A DNA stretch of 64,000 bases from Azoarcus sp. TTM-91 (GCF_012911025.1 NZ_WUEI01000008.1:22365-86364), one strand, 5' to 3'. Counted from the first letter of the stretch, positions 44,997-53,903 are shown. Numbers and translations are program-made. The notes: generated by a model from the letters alone, not told the origin.

Positions 44997-45916
44997 CACT
45001 CGATTCCCGTTCCGCCCTGGGCCATGCGGGCGAACTCTTCGCAGGCATGGTCGGCGAAGGTCGTGATCAGGCGGGAGCGGAATTTATCCCGTGGGGTGAT
45101 GACTTCCAGCGGCGTATAAAGCCGGGGGTCGAGCGGAATGCCGGCCAGTCTCCCTTCACGGATGTCGCGGCGAATGGCTGCGCCGGACGCGATCGCGTAG
45201 CCCATGCCTTCCGCAGCCAAGTGCTTGACCGTAGCCAGGCTGCCCAACTCGGCAGTGATGTTGAGTTCGGTCGTCGAAATTCCAGCTGCTTCGAAAAACT
45301 CCTCTGCCAGCTCTCGTATCGCGTTGCCGGGGTCCCGCGTGATGAAAGGATGCTCCAGAAGATCCTGCGCCTTGAGCGCGGAAGCGCCCGACAGTGGATG
45401 GCCCGGCTGACAGATGACCAGCAACTCATCGCGAGCCGCGCTGCGCCGTTCGATGGCGGGTTGGTCGGTGACGATCTCGATGAGCCCGATATCCAGCTCG
45501 CGGGCAGCAACCCGATCTTCGGTCAGTTGGGAGTTGCCCACCGCCACGCGTGGAACCACCCTAGGGTAGCGGCGTTTGAAGCTGTTGAGCAGTGGTGGAA
45601 GCCAATAGGCGGCAATCGTGGTGCTGGTGCCAATATTGAGTACACCCGAGAGTTCATCCGTCAGCTCGGCGACCCGCGACTCCAACTCTTCGCTCAAGCC
45701 CAGAATGCGTTCAGCGTAAGCGAATACCAGCTCGCCCGCGGGGGTGAGGCTGATCTTGCCGTGGCCGCGATCAAGCAGCCTGGTGTTGTACTGCTCCTCC
45801 AGTTGCTTGATCTGAAAGGTAACGGCGGGCTGGGTCATGAAGAGATGCTCGGCAGCCCGGGTAAAGGAGCCGTGCTTCGCCACGGCATGGAAGACTTGTA
45901 GTCTGCGGTCGGCCAT
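44996..45916 (-). CDS. LysR-family transcriptional regulator
   Basis: A 306-residue regulator. The N-terminal helix-turn-helix reads FHAVAKHGSFTRAAEHLFMT and QPAVTFQIKQLEEQYNTRLL. A periplasmic-binding-like effector domain follows (LNIGTSTTIAAYWLPPLLNS; LDIGLIEIVTDQPAIERRSA; FITRDPGNAIRELAEEFFEA). It resembles the CysB/CbbR/YeiE branch. The target is unknown. It is divergent from lplT (138-base gap) and translationally coupled to radA. The lplT promoter is a candidate target. Confidence 0.93.
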   Translation of the reverse strand: MADRRLQVFHAVAKHGSFTRAAEHLFMTQPAVTFQIKQLEEQYNTRLLDRGHGKISLTPAGELVFAYAERILGLSEELESRVAELTDELSGVLNIGTSTTIAAYWLPPLLNSFKRRYPRVVPRVAVGNSQLTEDRVAARELDIGLIEIVTDQPAIERRSAARDELLVICQPGHPLSGASALKAQDLLEHPFITRDPGNAIRELAEEFFEAAGISTTELNITAELGSLATVKHLAAEGMGYAIASGAAIRRDIREGRLAGIPLDPRLYTPLEVITPRDKFRSRLITTFADHACEEFARMAQGGTGIE

Positions 45917-46054
45917 GTTCTCGATAAGCTGGTTTTATTGTGCCAATTACATCACAAATCCGCGGTGATCGAGTCAATGGCTGAACTTCCCCTTGTGCCG
46001 CGGCACAACACGCTTTCTGGCTTCGTGTTATAAACCGCGCTTCCGCAATCGCCC

Positions 46055-47320
46055 ATGCGTTTTCAGACGATGCCGCTCGGCTTCTACATCATCATGGCAG
46101 CGCAGTTTTTTTCCGCGCTGGCCGACAACGCCTTGCTCATCGTCGCGATCGCCCTTCTCCGCGACATGCACGCACCGGCCGAATACGAGCCGCTGCTTAA
46201 GCTGTTCTTCACCGTCTCCTACGTTGCCTTGGCGGCCTTCGTGGGCGCATTTGCCGATTCGATGCCCAAGTGGCGGGTGATGCTGATCAGCAACACCATC
46301 AAGATCGGCGGCTGTCTGATGCTCTTCTTCGGCGCCCATCCACTGTTCGCCTACGCGGTGATCGGCCTGGGGGCCGCGGCCTATTCCCCGGCGAAGTACG
46401 GGATTCTCACCGAGTACCTGCCTCACCGCCTGCTGGTGGTTGCGAATGGTTGGATAGAGGGCCTGACGGTGGGCGCGATCATCCTCGGCACCGTCATGGG
46501 CGGCATCCTTATCCGAGGTGATGTGGCTGGCTGGCTGGCACAACTCGATCTGCCCGGCGTGACGAATCCCTTCGAAGCCAGTGTGCTCGCCATCGGGCTG
46601 CTTTATGTGGTGGCCGCCTGTTTCAACGTCTACATCCCGGATACCGGCGTCGACCACAAGCCTCTGAAAAGCAATCCGCTCTATCTGATTCACGACTTCA
46701 ACCACTGCCTGAAACTGCTCTGGCGGGACCGCCTGGGCCAGATCTCGTTGGCGGTCACCACGCTGTTCTGGGGAGCCGGGGCGACACTGCAGTTCATTGT
46801 GATCAAGTGGGCTGAGCACAACCTGGATTTCGACCTCTCCAAGGCGTCCATGCTGCAAGGCGTGGTGGCGATAGGGATAGCTGCGGGCTCAATGATGGCT
46901 GCCAGGATGATCACCCTGCGTCGAGCGGTAAACGTCATTCCGCTCGGTGTCGCCATGGGGCTGGTAGTCATGCTGATGATCTTCGTCACCGGCCCCAGCG
47001 TGGCAATGCTGCTGATGGTGATCGTGGGGGCACTTGCCGGCTTCTTCGTCGTGCCCATGAACGCACTACTACAGCATCGCGGGCATATCCTGATGGGGGC
47101 AGGTCACTCCATCGCCGTGCAGAACTTCAACGAGAACCTGTCCATCCTGGTCATGACCGGCACCTACGCGGTCCTGCTGATGTGGGGGCTGTCGATCAAT
47201 ACTGTGATCGTGCTCTTCGGATTCTTCGTCGCCGGCTCCATGCTGCTGGTCAAGCGCAGGCATGAAGCCAACCAGCGGGAGTTCGATTCCGTGGCCTTGC
47301 TGGAAGACCGCTGCCACTAA
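46055..47320 (+). CDS. lplT: LplT-like lysophospholipid transporter (MFS)
   Basis: A 421-residue inner-membrane protein with about 12 helices. The signature N-terminus is GFYIIMAAQFFSALADNALL, then LISNTIKIGGCLMLFFGAHP, AAYSPAKYGILTEYLPHRLL and NGWIEGLTVGAIILGTVMGG, typical of LplT. It imports lysophospholipids from the outer leaflet of the inner membrane for re-acylation. In E. coli it precedes the acyltransferase aas; no aas is here. Its stop overlaps the convergent uracil-DNA glycosylase by four bases. An ATG at 46070 is an alternative start. Confidence 0.94.
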   Translation: MRFQTMPLGFYIIMAAQFFSALADNALLIVAIALLRDMHAPAEYEPLLKLFFTVSYVALAAFVGAFADSMPKWRVMLISNTIKIGGCLMLFFGAHPLFAYAVIGLGAAAYSPAKYGILTEYLPHRLLVVANGWIEGLTVGAIILGTVMGGILIRGDVAGWLAQLDLPGVTNPFEASVLAIGLLYVVAACFNVYIPDTGVDHKPLKSNPLYLIHDFNHCLKLLWRDRLGQISLAVTTLFWGAGATLQFIVIKWAEHNLDFDLSKASMLQGVVAIGIAAGSMMAARMITLRRAVNVIPLGVAMGLVVMLMIFVTGPSVAMLLMVIVGALAGFFVVPMNALLQHRGHILMGAGHSIAVQNFNENLSILVMTGTYAVLLMWGLSINTVIVLFGFFVAGSMLLVKRRHEANQREFDSVALLEDRCH

Positions 47321-48201
47321 GCCTGCGGAAGGTCTGCCATGGTACGGCGGGCAAAACACAGGTCTTCCCATGCCTTGGACTTGTCCTGCGGATTGCGCAG
47401 CAGGTAAGCCGGGTGATAGGTGACCAGTACGGGCGTGTTCCGGTAGCGGAACAGCTGGCCCCGGGCAGCGCCTATCCTTACTTCCATATTCAGCAGTGCC
47501 TGCGCGGCCGGGCGGCCCAGCGCCACCAGCAGCCTCGGTTGCACCAGTTCGATCTGTCGCGCCAGGAAAGGCAGGCAAGTATCGATTTCTGCGGACTCCG
47601 GCGTGCGGTTATGCGGCGGGCGGCATTTGACGGCGTTGGCGATATAAACGCCCTCCCCGCGCCTCAAGCCGACCGCGGCGAGCATGTTGTCCAGCAGCTT
47701 GCCAGCCTGGCCGACGAAGGGCTCGCCGCGCAGATCCTCTTCGGCGCCAGGCCCCTCTCCTACCAGCATCCATTGAGCCTTGCGGTCGCCCACGCCAGGT
47801 ACAGCCTGCTTGCGCCGTTCGCAAAGCACACAAGCCTGGCAGGAGCGAATCTCCTCTTCCAGTCCGTCCCAATCAAGCGTTGCAATGCGCTGCTCGCGGC
47901 CTGAATCTCTGTGCGGAGCCACCTTCTCGGTGACCACGACAGGCAACGCAGCAGGCTGCTGCAAGCGCGGCGGGGACTGGGGCCCCAAAGGACTTGCCTG
48001 AGACTCTGCCGGTTGAGCGCGAGTAACGCTTGAGAAAACTTCTGCATTGACCGTCGATGCAAAACCCAATGCCGCTCTGGCCTGGAGCGCCGCTTCGGCT
48101 CGCGCGGCATCAAGACTACGCAGGAGCCACAAGGGACCGAGCCCCATTTCGCGCAGGACTGCGGCACGTCGAGGGGACTGCGCGGGCAGAGTTGGATTCA
48201 T
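47317..48201 (-). CDS. Uracil-DNA glycosylase, family 4 (4Fe-4S)
   Basis: A 294-residue glycosylase. The C-terminal 170 residues are the catalytic domain: SCQACVLCERRKQAVPGVGD and NAVKCRPPHNRTPESAEIDTC provide four cysteines for a [4Fe-4S] cluster. The active-site segment is LVGEGPGAEEDLRGEPFVGQ and the DNA-binding motif is TYHPAYLLRNPQDKSKAW. The first 120 residues are Ala/Pro-rich and not conserved. It removes uracil from deaminated DNA. The ATG at 48201 overlaps the rimI stop (ATGA), so it belongs to the tsaB-rimI-udg chain. Confidence 0.95.
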   Translation of the reverse strand: MNPTLPAQSPRRAAVLREMGLGPLWLLRSLDAARAEAALQARAALGFASTVNAEVFSSVTRAQPAESQASPLGPQSPPRLQQPAALPVVVTEKVAPHRDSGREQRIATLDWDGLEEEIRSCQACVLCERRKQAVPGVGDRKAQWMLVGEGPGAEEDLRGEPFVGQAGKLLDNMLAAVGLRRGEGVYIANAVKCRPPHNRTPESAEIDTCLPFLARQIELVQPRLLVALGRPAAQALLNMEVRIGAARGQLFRYRNTPVLVTYHPAYLLRNPQDKSKAWEDLCFARRTMADLPQA

Positions 48202-48656
48202 AGTGCTTTCCTCATCACCAACGCATCCTCGCGCCCGCAAGCCGCAGGGTAATAGTTCTTGCGACGCCCGATCTGGAGGTAGCCGCTATTCTGGTAAAGG
48301 CAGAGCGCCGCCGTATTCGAGGGTCTCACTTCCAGGAAGAACTGAGTAGCCCCTCGAAGCCGGGCATCCCGCTCGATCCAATCGAGCAACCTTGCCCCGA
48401 ATCCCTGGCGTTGTCTGGCACGCAGCACGCTGATATTGAGCAGATGTGCTTCGTCCAGCACATGCAGCACCACCGCGTACGCCGCAGGCACCGCCCACTC
48501 CTCCATCACCCATCCAGCCTGGCCGGCAGCAAGGGAGTCAGAGAAGTTGCCGTGCGTCCACGGGAAGGGATGGAGATCACGCTCTTCCCGCACAATCCAC
48601 TCGAGATCATCCTCCCGCATGCTACGGAAATTGAAGGAAGGCACTTGGGCACTCAC
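48198..48656 (-). CDS. rimI: RimI, ribosomal-protein S18 alanine N-acetyltransferase
   Basis: A 152-residue GNAT protein: SMREDDLEWIVREERDLHPF PWTHGNF at the N-terminus, LLNISVLRARQRQGFGARLL (acetyl-CoA site) and FLEVRPSNTAALCLYQNSGY. It N-acetylates ribosomal protein S18. It starts at GTG 48656, which overlaps the tsaB TGA as GTGA, and its stop overlaps the glycosylase start, so three genes are translationally coupled. The tsaB-rimI pairing is conserved across proteobacteria and supports both calls. Confidence 0.95.
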   Translation of the reverse strand: MSAQVPSFNFRSMREDDLEWIVREERDLHPFPWTHGNFSDSLAAGQAGWVMEEWAVPAAYAVVLHVLDEAHLLNISVLRARQRQGFGARLLDWIERDARLRGATQFFLEVRPSNTAALCLYQNSGYLQIGRRKNYYPAACGREDALVMRKAL

Positions 48657-49342
48657 GCCTTCCCCCCCCTAGCGAGGCGTTCCGCCGTGGTGTAGGCCAC
48701 CTTGTCGCGGACATAGAGCAGCGCGGCTTCTTCGGGTAATACGCTTTCCCCTGCAGCTACCCGGGGCGCGGCCAGGCGGGCAACTTCCTCGGCCCGAGGA
48801 ACCTTGCTCGCATCTATCCGTATGAATTTTTCGCCCAGCCGCGCAGCGAATGCATCGGGATACGCCCGGAAGGCGGAGCCGATACCGAGCCAATCGCCTT
48901 CGCCAAGCTCCATCGACGCAGCTGGCATACAACGCACTTCGAAGAGAGAACTGGCCTCGCTCCCCCTCACCTGGAAGCCAGCGAAATACACCTCTTCCAT
49001 ACGGGCGTCGGTTGCTGCAAGAACCCTTCCCTCCCCGGCCTGCAAAGCCAGCGCTGCAAGGCTGTCAACGGGGATGACCCCGATCCCAGCCCCTATCGCT
49101 ATTCCTTGAGCCACGCCGCAGGCCAGCCTCAAGCCAGTGAAGGCCCCCGGACCGCACCCAAATGCAACCGCACTCAGGTCGCGTGCAGCGATACCTGCGT
49201 CTGCCAGGAGGGACGCAATGGACTGGAGGATGCGTTCAGAGTGATTGCTGTGGCCTTCAAGCGCAACGCTGCGGACGTCCTGACCACAGAGCAAGGCGAT
49301 GCTGGCCTGCTCGCAAGAGGTTTCGAGGGAGAGAACATTCAT
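48653..49342 (-). CDS. tsaB: TsaB, tRNA threonylcarbamoyladenosine biosynthesis protein
   Basis: A 229-residue ASKHA-fold protein: NVLSLETSCEQASIALLCGQ, HSNHSERILQSIASLLADAG, AVAFGCGPGAFTGLRLACGV AQGIAIGAGIGVIPVDSLAA. These motifs are diagnostic for TsaB, the partner of TsaD and TsaE in forming t6A37 on ANN-decoding tRNAs. I chose the ATG at 49342, since the family begins MNVLSLETS; the open frame upstream is rich in Arg and unsupported. A TAGAAT hexamer lies eight bases before the ATG, so the transcript may be almost leaderless. Confidence 0.96.
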   Translation of the reverse strand: MNVLSLETSCEQASIALLCGQDVRSVALEGHSNHSERILQSIASLLADAGIAARDLSAVAFGCGPGAFTGLRLACGVAQGIAIGAGIGVIPVDSLAALALQAGEGRVLAATDARMEEVYFAGFQVRGSEASSLFEVRCMPAASMELGEGDWLGIGSAFRAYPDAFAARLGEKFIRIDASKVPRAEEVARLAAPRVAAGESVLPEEAALLYVRDKVAYTTAERLARGGKA

Positions 49343-49350
49343 GGGCCGGT

Positions 49351-49356
49351 ATTCTA
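49351..49356 (-). promoter_or_regulatory. -10 hexamer abutting the tsaB start
   Basis: TAGAAT on the minus strand with eight bases to the tsaB ATG, so transcription would begin at or next to the start codon. No Shine-Dalgarno is seen. The -35 region is not convincing by eye. Confidence 0.45.
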
Positions 49357-49382
49357 CCGGCAGCCTCCGAGCGTAGTAACGC

Positions 49383-49757
49383 TCAGCGCGGATCGCGGTG
49401 GCGCGTCTCGCTTTCGGGGTAGGCGCCGCGCATCGCCGCACGCAGGTCGCGGTGAAGGGCGTCGCGCTCCTCCGCGCTCAGCTTGCGCTTGCTGGAGGGT
49501 TCTGGAGAGCGTTCGGAGTCGGCCGCAATGGCCCGACGTAGATCGGTATGACGCAGGGTGGGGGCCGGATATTCAACGCTGGCGCCACTTTCTCCGGCAA
49601 GGAGGGGCGGTAGCGGTCCCGCGGGCGCCTGCGCCAGGGACTCGCTGGAAAAACCGGCAGCCAGCAGGCAAAGCGCCACCACGGCCCCGTTCCGGGTTCT
49701 GGCGGCACGACCGCTCCAGAATCGCGGGGGGCCTGGGATGTGCTGTTGCATCTTCAT
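49383..49757 (-). CDS. Small putative exported protein, unknown function
   Basis: A 124-residue protein with a probable signal peptide (FWSGRAARTRNGAVVALCLL AAGFSSESLAQA). The mature part is Pro/Ala-rich and then has a short charged helical segment, LSAEERDALHRDLRAAMRGA, resembling the C-terminal helix of small periplasmic repeat proteins. I do not recognise a family. ATG codons at 49757 and 49751 are possible starts, and no strong ribosome site is seen. It lies between tsaB and the divergent ompR. It could be spurious, but the signal peptide argues for a real gene. Confidence 0.55.
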   Translation of the reverse strand: MKMQQHIPGPPRFWSGRAARTRNGAVVALCLLAAGFSSESLAQAPAGPLPPLLAGESGASVEYPAPTLRHTDLRRAIAADSERSPEPSSKRKLSAEERDALHRDLRAAMRGAYPESETRHRDPR

Positions 49758-49971
49758 GGTGGCGGAGGGCGACGACCTGCACGTCTTGACGATGTCGAGC
49801 AAAATACCGGTAAGCCCTGTGCTGGGGGAAGAACTATGTCACGCTCTCCTACGCCTTTTGTAAGAGGATGTTGCTTTTTGGTTGACGCCTTACGAAGCGT
49901 TACCAGCGAGGGAAGCACGCCCGCAGGGGGCGACTGGCAAGGTTTCTGTGACACGGGATAGGATGCGCGCC

Positions 49972-50709
49972 ATGAATGGAAAAACACGTTATCGCGTACT
50001 GCTGGTGGACGACGACGCGCGTTTGCGCGATCTGTTGTCCCGTTACCTGCAAGAGCAGGGGTTTGCCGTCAAGGCGGTGGTGGATGCCCCCACAATGGAC
50101 AGAGCACTGCACCGGGAACACTTCGATCTGATGGTGCTTGACCTGATGCTGCCGGGCGAAGACGGGCTGGCGATCTGCAGGCGTCTGCGGGGAGCGGAGA
50201 ACCGCATGCCCATCATCATGCTGACCGCGAAGGGAGACGATGTAGACCGCATCGTCGGCCTCGAGATGGGCGCGGACGACTACCTCCCCAAGCCCTTCAA
50301 CCCGCGTGAACTGGTTGCCCGGATCCAGGCGGTGATGCGCCGCCAGCCGCCGCCGCTGCCAGGAGCCCCCACTGCGGAAGACGAGGTGGTTGCCTTTGGC
50401 CGCGTGCAGGTCAACCTGGGAACTCGTACGCTGGTCCGCGACGGCGAGGAAATCCAGCTCACCACCGGCGAATTTTCTCTGCTCAAAGTCCTTCTTCAGC
50501 ATCCACGCCAGCCTCTCTCCCGTGACAAGCTGATGGAACTCGCCCGGGGCCGGGAGTATGGCGTGTTCGACCGCGCAATCGACGTGCAGGTCTCCCGCTT
50601 GCGAAAGCTGGTTGAGGACGACCCTGCCAAGCCGCGCTACATCCAGACGGTATGGGGCTTCGGCTATGTCTTCGTTCCGGATGACACCAAGGCCACAGAG
50701 GAAGAGTGA
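49972..50709 (+). CDS. ompR: OmpR-family response regulator
   Basis: A 245-residue regulator. The receiver has Asp-Asp-Asp (VLLVDDDARLRDLLSRYLQE), phospho-acceptor Asp57 in LMVLDLMLPGEDG, and Lys in YLPKPFNPRELVARIQAVMR. A winged-helix output domain follows (EIQLTTGEFSLLKVLLQHPR; RAIDVQVSRLRKLVEDDPAK; YIQTVWGFGYVFVP). The RLRDLLSRYLxEQGF stretch is the OmpR signature. It pairs with the EnvZ-like kinase eight bases downstream. The ATG at 49972 is preferred because AGGA sits about eight bases before it. Confidence 0.94.
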   Translation: MNGKTRYRVLLVDDDARLRDLLSRYLQEQGFAVKAVVDAPTMDRALHREHFDLMVLDLMLPGEDGLAICRRLRGAENRMPIIMLTAKGDDVDRIVGLEMGADDYLPKPFNPRELVARIQAVMRRQPPPLPGAPTAEDEVVAFGRVQVNLGTRTLVRDGEEIQLTTGEFSLLKVLLQHPRQPLSRDKLMELARGREYGVFDRAIDVQVSRLRKLVEDDPAKPRYIQTVWGFGYVFVPDDTKATEEE

Positions 50710-50716
50710 GTCGTAA

Positions 50717-52099
50717 GTGCCGCGCCCTCTGACTTTGCGCCGGGTACGCGCGCTAGGGCGCTTTCTCGCTGGCTGGCTGCCACGCACCCTGTTGTGGCAG
50801 ACATTCCTGTTGGTCGCGATCCTGCTGTCGCTGGCCTTGTTCGCCTGGTCGCAGATCTTCCGTTACTTCGAAGAAGAGCCCAGGGCGCGCGATCTGGCGC
50901 AGATGGTCGTCAGCGTGGTCAATCTGACGCGGACTGCGCTGATCAACGCCGATGCGGCTCGGCGAACCGAATTGCTCATCGAGTTGGCAGCGCTTGAGGG
51001 CATACGGATCTACCCCGCCGAGCCATCGGATGAAGTTGTCCCGCTCGGCAACGAGAGGCCGATGCGCTTGATGATGGCGGAGGTTCGTCGCCATCTGGGC
51101 GCACATACCCGTTTTGCCCTCAAATGGAAGGCCCTGGAAGGGTTCTGGGTGAGCTTCCGCCTGGACCCGGAGGATAAGGACGAGTACTGGGTGATGCTGC
51201 CGCCGGATCGCCTGGAAAAGCCGCATGCGCTGGAGTGGCTCGCCTGGGGCGGCGCTGCCCTGTTGGTGGCCTTGCTGGGCGCCTTCCTCATCGTATCCCG
51301 CATCGGGACCCCTCTCCGGCAGCTCGCGCGCGCCGCCCGCATGGTAGGTAGCGGGCAGACGCCGCCCAAACAAGTGGAAAGCGGCCCACAGGAGATCGCT
51401 GTCGTCGCCCGAGCCTTCAACCAGATGGCAGGCGATTTGGCCCGGACGGATGCGGATCGTGCCCTGATCCTGGCAGGCGTTTCCCACGATCTCAGGACAC
51501 CGCTCGCCCGCTTGCGCCTGGGAGTAGAGATGTCGGGAGCCCCGACGGATGAGGTGACCGCAATGGTCGCGGACATAGAGGAAATGGACCGCATCATTGG
51601 GCAATTCCTAGACTTCGGTCGGGGCGATCCACAAGAGCCCTTGCAGCAGATCGATCTCTGCGGTCTGGTGGCGGACGTCATCGAGCCCTACCGCCTGAGG
51701 GGAGTGCATGTGAAGCTGCATATGCCTGAGCCCATCCTAACTCCCGGCCGCACCCTTCCCCTGCGCCGCGCGCTTGCCAACCTGGTGGATAACGCGCTGC
51801 GCTATGCCGGCGAGAACAAACCGCTGGATGTCAGTGTCTTCCGGCAAGGAGAAGGCGTCGCCATCGAGGTCGCCGATCGCGGCCCCGGCATTCCCGAGGC
51901 AGATGTCGAACGGTTGAGGCGGCCTTTCACCCGGCTAGAGACGGCCCGCTCCAACACCAAGGGCGCCGGACTGGGGCTGGCCATCGTCGAGCGGGTCATG
52001 CGTTCCCACGACGGCCGGCTGGACCTCCTGCCACGTGACGGCGGCGGTCTCCGGGCCATTCTTTACCTGCCGCTGGAGCCCTCTGCCCCGGGTCGCTAG
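50717..52099 (+). CDS. envZ: EnvZ-like osmosensor histidine kinase
   Basis: A 460-residue inner-membrane kinase. The first helix is FLLVAILLSLALFAWSQIFR, then a periplasmic region of about 125 residues and a second helix (LEWLAWGGAALLVALLGAFL). HAMP follows (GTPLRQLARAARMVGSG), then HisKA with His near 257 in ILAGVSHDLRTPLARLRLGV. HATPase carries LANLVDNALRYAG, EVADRGPGIPEADVERL and GAGLGLAIVERVMRSHDG. It is the cognate partner of OmpR and probably responds to osmotic or membrane state. It starts at GTG 50717, seven bases after the ompR stop. Confidence 0.94.
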   Translation: MPRPLTLRRVRALGRFLAGWLPRTLLWQTFLLVAILLSLALFAWSQIFRYFEEEPRARDLAQMVVSVVNLTRTALINADAARRTELLIELAALEGIRIYPAEPSDEVVPLGNERPMRLMMAEVRRHLGAHTRFALKWKALEGFWVSFRLDPEDKDEYWVMLPPDRLEKPHALEWLAWGGAALLVALLGAFLIVSRIGTPLRQLARAARMVGSGQTPPKQVESGPQEIAVVARAFNQMAGDLARTDADRALILAGVSHDLRTPLARLRLGVEMSGAPTDEVTAMVADIEEMDRIIGQFLDFGRGDPQEPLQQIDLCGLVADVIEPYRLRGVHVKLHMPEPILTPGRTLPLRRALANLVDNALRYAGENKPLDVSVFRQGEGVAIEVADRGPGIPEADVERLRRPFTRLETARSNTKGAGLGLAIVERVMRSHDGRLDLLPRDGGGLRAILYLPLEPSAPGR

Positions 52100-52130
52100 A
52101 ATGCATTCAGCCGACTGGAGGAGATGACGA

Positions 52131-52847
52131 ATGAGCATCGTGTTCCGCCAACTGTTTGACGAAGAGACCTGTACCCTCACCTACCTGCTCGCGGATGCAC
52201 TCTCCGGGGATGCGGTGATGGTGGATTCGGTGAGAGAGCACGTCGGCCGCTACCTCGCCCTGCTTCAGGACTTGAACCTGCAATTGCGCTGGCTGCTGGA
52301 AACTCACGTTCACGCCGATCATGTGACCGGTGCTGGCGGCCTGAGTGAGCTCACTGGCGCACGCATCGTCGCCGCAGCTGCAGCCGGCACGCAGTGTGCC
52401 GATCATCCTGTCTCCCACGGCGATACGCTCGTCTTCGGCTGCGAGGTGATCCGGGTCATCGCCACCCCTGGGCATACGCCGGGGTGCCTGACCTATCAAT
52501 GGCGCGACCGGATCTTCACCGGCGATGCGCTGCTGATCGGTGGCTGTGGTCGTACCGACTTCCAGGGCGGGGATGCGGGAACCCTGTTCGACAGCATCAC
52601 CGGCCACCTTTTCACGCTCCCGGACGAAACCCTGGTCTTCCCTGGGCATGACTACAAAGGAATGAGAGTCAGCTCCATCGCCCAGGAAAAAACCTCCAAT
52701 GCGCGTTTTCAAGGGCGCAACCGGGAAGAGTTCATCGCCTTGATGGACACACTCAACCTGCCCGCGCCGAAGTACATGGATGAGGCCTTGCCCGCCAACC
52801 TTCGCTGCGGCCGTACCGACTTCAACTTGATCCATCATGCCGCCTGA
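52131..52847 (+). CDS. Metallo-beta-lactamase-fold persulfide dioxygenase-like protein (ETHE1/Blh type)
   Basis: A 238-residue protein. Its iron-binding MBL motifs are THVHADHVTGAGGLSELTGA, VIATPGHTPGCLTYQWRD, IFTGDALLIGGCGRTDFQGG and LVFPGHDYKGM. LLETHVHADH and GRTDFQ are characteristic of ETHE1, which oxidises glutathione persulfide to sulfite, rather than of glyoxalase II. GGAGGAG lies ten bases upstream of the ATG. Its 3' end overlaps the haemoglobin gene by 11 bases. A TAGAAT at 52097 could be its own -10. Confidence 0.9.
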   Translation: MSIVFRQLFDEETCTLTYLLADALSGDAVMVDSVREHVGRYLALLQDLNLQLRWLLETHVHADHVTGAGGLSELTGARIVAAAAAGTQCADHPVSHGDTLVFGCEVIRVIATPGHTPGCLTYQWRDRIFTGDALLIGGCGRTDFQGGDAGTLFDSITGHLFTLPDETLVFPGHDYKGMRVSSIAQEKTSNARFQGRNREEFIALMDTLNLPAPKYMDEALPANLRCGRTDFNLIHHAA

Positions 52848-53250
52848 AACCACGCCCCTGCCCGTTCTCACTCCTTATGAACAGATCGGCGGCGCGCCTG
52901 TCTTGCGAGCCTTGGTCGACCGCTTCTACGACCTCATGGACAGCGAACCCGAGACCTGGGAACTGCGCAAGATGCATCCGGAAGATCTCGGCGGCTCCCG
53001 CGAGAAACTGTTCATGTACCTCAGCGGCTGGCTAGGTGGCCCGAACCTGTACGTGGAGCGCCATGGTCAACCCTTCTTGCGGGCTCGCCATCTGCCCTTC
53101 TCCATCGGAGTCGCCGAGCGCGATCAATGGATGCGCTGCATGCGTCAGGCGCTAGACGACTTCGTGAGCGATCCGCACTTGCGCGAGAAGCTGCATGCTG
53201 CTATCGCGGGCTTGGCGAACCATATGCGGAACCGCCCTGAAACGCCCTGA
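52837..53250 (+). CDS. Group II truncated haemoglobin-like protein
   Basis: A 137-residue 2-on-2 globin. It has TPYEQIGGAPVLRALVDRFY DLMDSEPE (B helix with the FYDLM aromatic), REKLFMYLSGWLGGPNLYVE (Trp at G8) and HGQPFLRARHLPFSIGVAER, where the second His is proximal. The order is typical of group II trHb. Such globins bind O2, NO or sulfide. The start lies 11 bases inside the end of the persulfide dioxygenase-like gene, so the two are likely co-translated and may share a sulfur or NO function (inference). Confidence 0.93.
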   Translation: MPPETTPLPVLTPYEQIGGAPVLRALVDRFYDLMDSEPETWELRKMHPEDLGGSREKLFMYLSGWLGGPNLYVERHGQPFLRARHLPFSIGVAERDQWMRCMRQALDDFVSDPHLREKLHAAIAGLANHMRNRPETP

Positions 53251-53280
53251 ACGCTCAGCGCAGGCCGCAGCCACTCTCGC

Positions 53281-53286
53281 TATAAT
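53281..53286 (+). promoter_or_regulatory. -10 element placing yciB start near the transcription start
   Basis: Perfect TATAAT with eight bases to the yciB ATG at 53295, which would give a leaderless or nearly leaderless message. No ribosome-binding site lies between. The -35 is not consensus. Confidence 0.5.
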
Positions 53287-53294
53287 CCCGGCGC

Positions 53295-53903
53295 ATGAAA
53301 TTCCTCTTCGACCTGCTGCCCGTCATCCTTTTTTTCGGCGCCTACAAGATCGCCGGGGTTAATCCTGATGCGTCGCTGTCCCTCGCCTCGTCCTTGCTTG
53401 GGGACGGCATTGTGGCGACGCAGGCGCCCATCCTCATTGCCACCGCCGTCGCCATGGTGGCCGCAGCGATACAGATTGCCCTGGTCTGGTTCAAGCGCCA
53501 CAAGGTGGACGGCATGCTGTGGGTAAGCTTCGCCATCATTGTTGTGTTCGGGGGCGCCACCCTCTTCTTCCATAACCCCACCTTCATCAAATGGAAGCCA
53601 ACCGCCCTTTACTGGCTGTTCGGCGCAGTCCTGCTCATCGCCAGCCTGGGGTTGAAGCGCAACTTGATCCGCAGGATGCTGGAAGCTCAGATCCAGCTGC
53701 CGGACGAGGTCTGGGACAAACTGAACCTCGCCTGGGCTCTGTTCTTCGTCATGATGGGCGGGCTGAACCTCTATGTCGCCTACAGCTTCTCTGAAGAGTC
53801 GTGGGTCAATTTCAAACTGTTCGGGATGACGGGCCTCATGATTGCTTTCGCCGTCCTTCAGGGTTTCTACCTGTCCCGCCACCTAGAGGAAGACGCACAC
53901 TAA
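53295..53903 (+). CDS. yciB: YciB/IspA inner-membrane septation protein
   Basis: A 202-residue polytopic protein starting [20 protein letters not shown], with [70 protein letters not shown] and [20 protein letters not shown]. These are the conserved blocks of YciB, which is linked to cell-envelope integrity and septation. The [11 protein letters not shown] motif is diagnostic. It is the first gene of yciB-yciI-bolA-PPIase, all overlapping or adjoining. The stop overlaps yciI (TAATG). Confidence 0.96.
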   Translation: MKFLFDLLPVILFFGAYKIAGVNPDASLSLASSLLGDGIVATQAPILIATAVAMVAAAIQIALVWFKRHKVDGMLWVSFAIIVVFGGATLFFHNPTFIKWKPTALYWLFGAVLLIASLGLKRNLIRRMLEAQIQLPDEVWDKLNLAWALFFVMMGGLNLYVAYSFSEESWVNFKLFGMTGLMIAFAVLQGFYLSRHLEEDAH

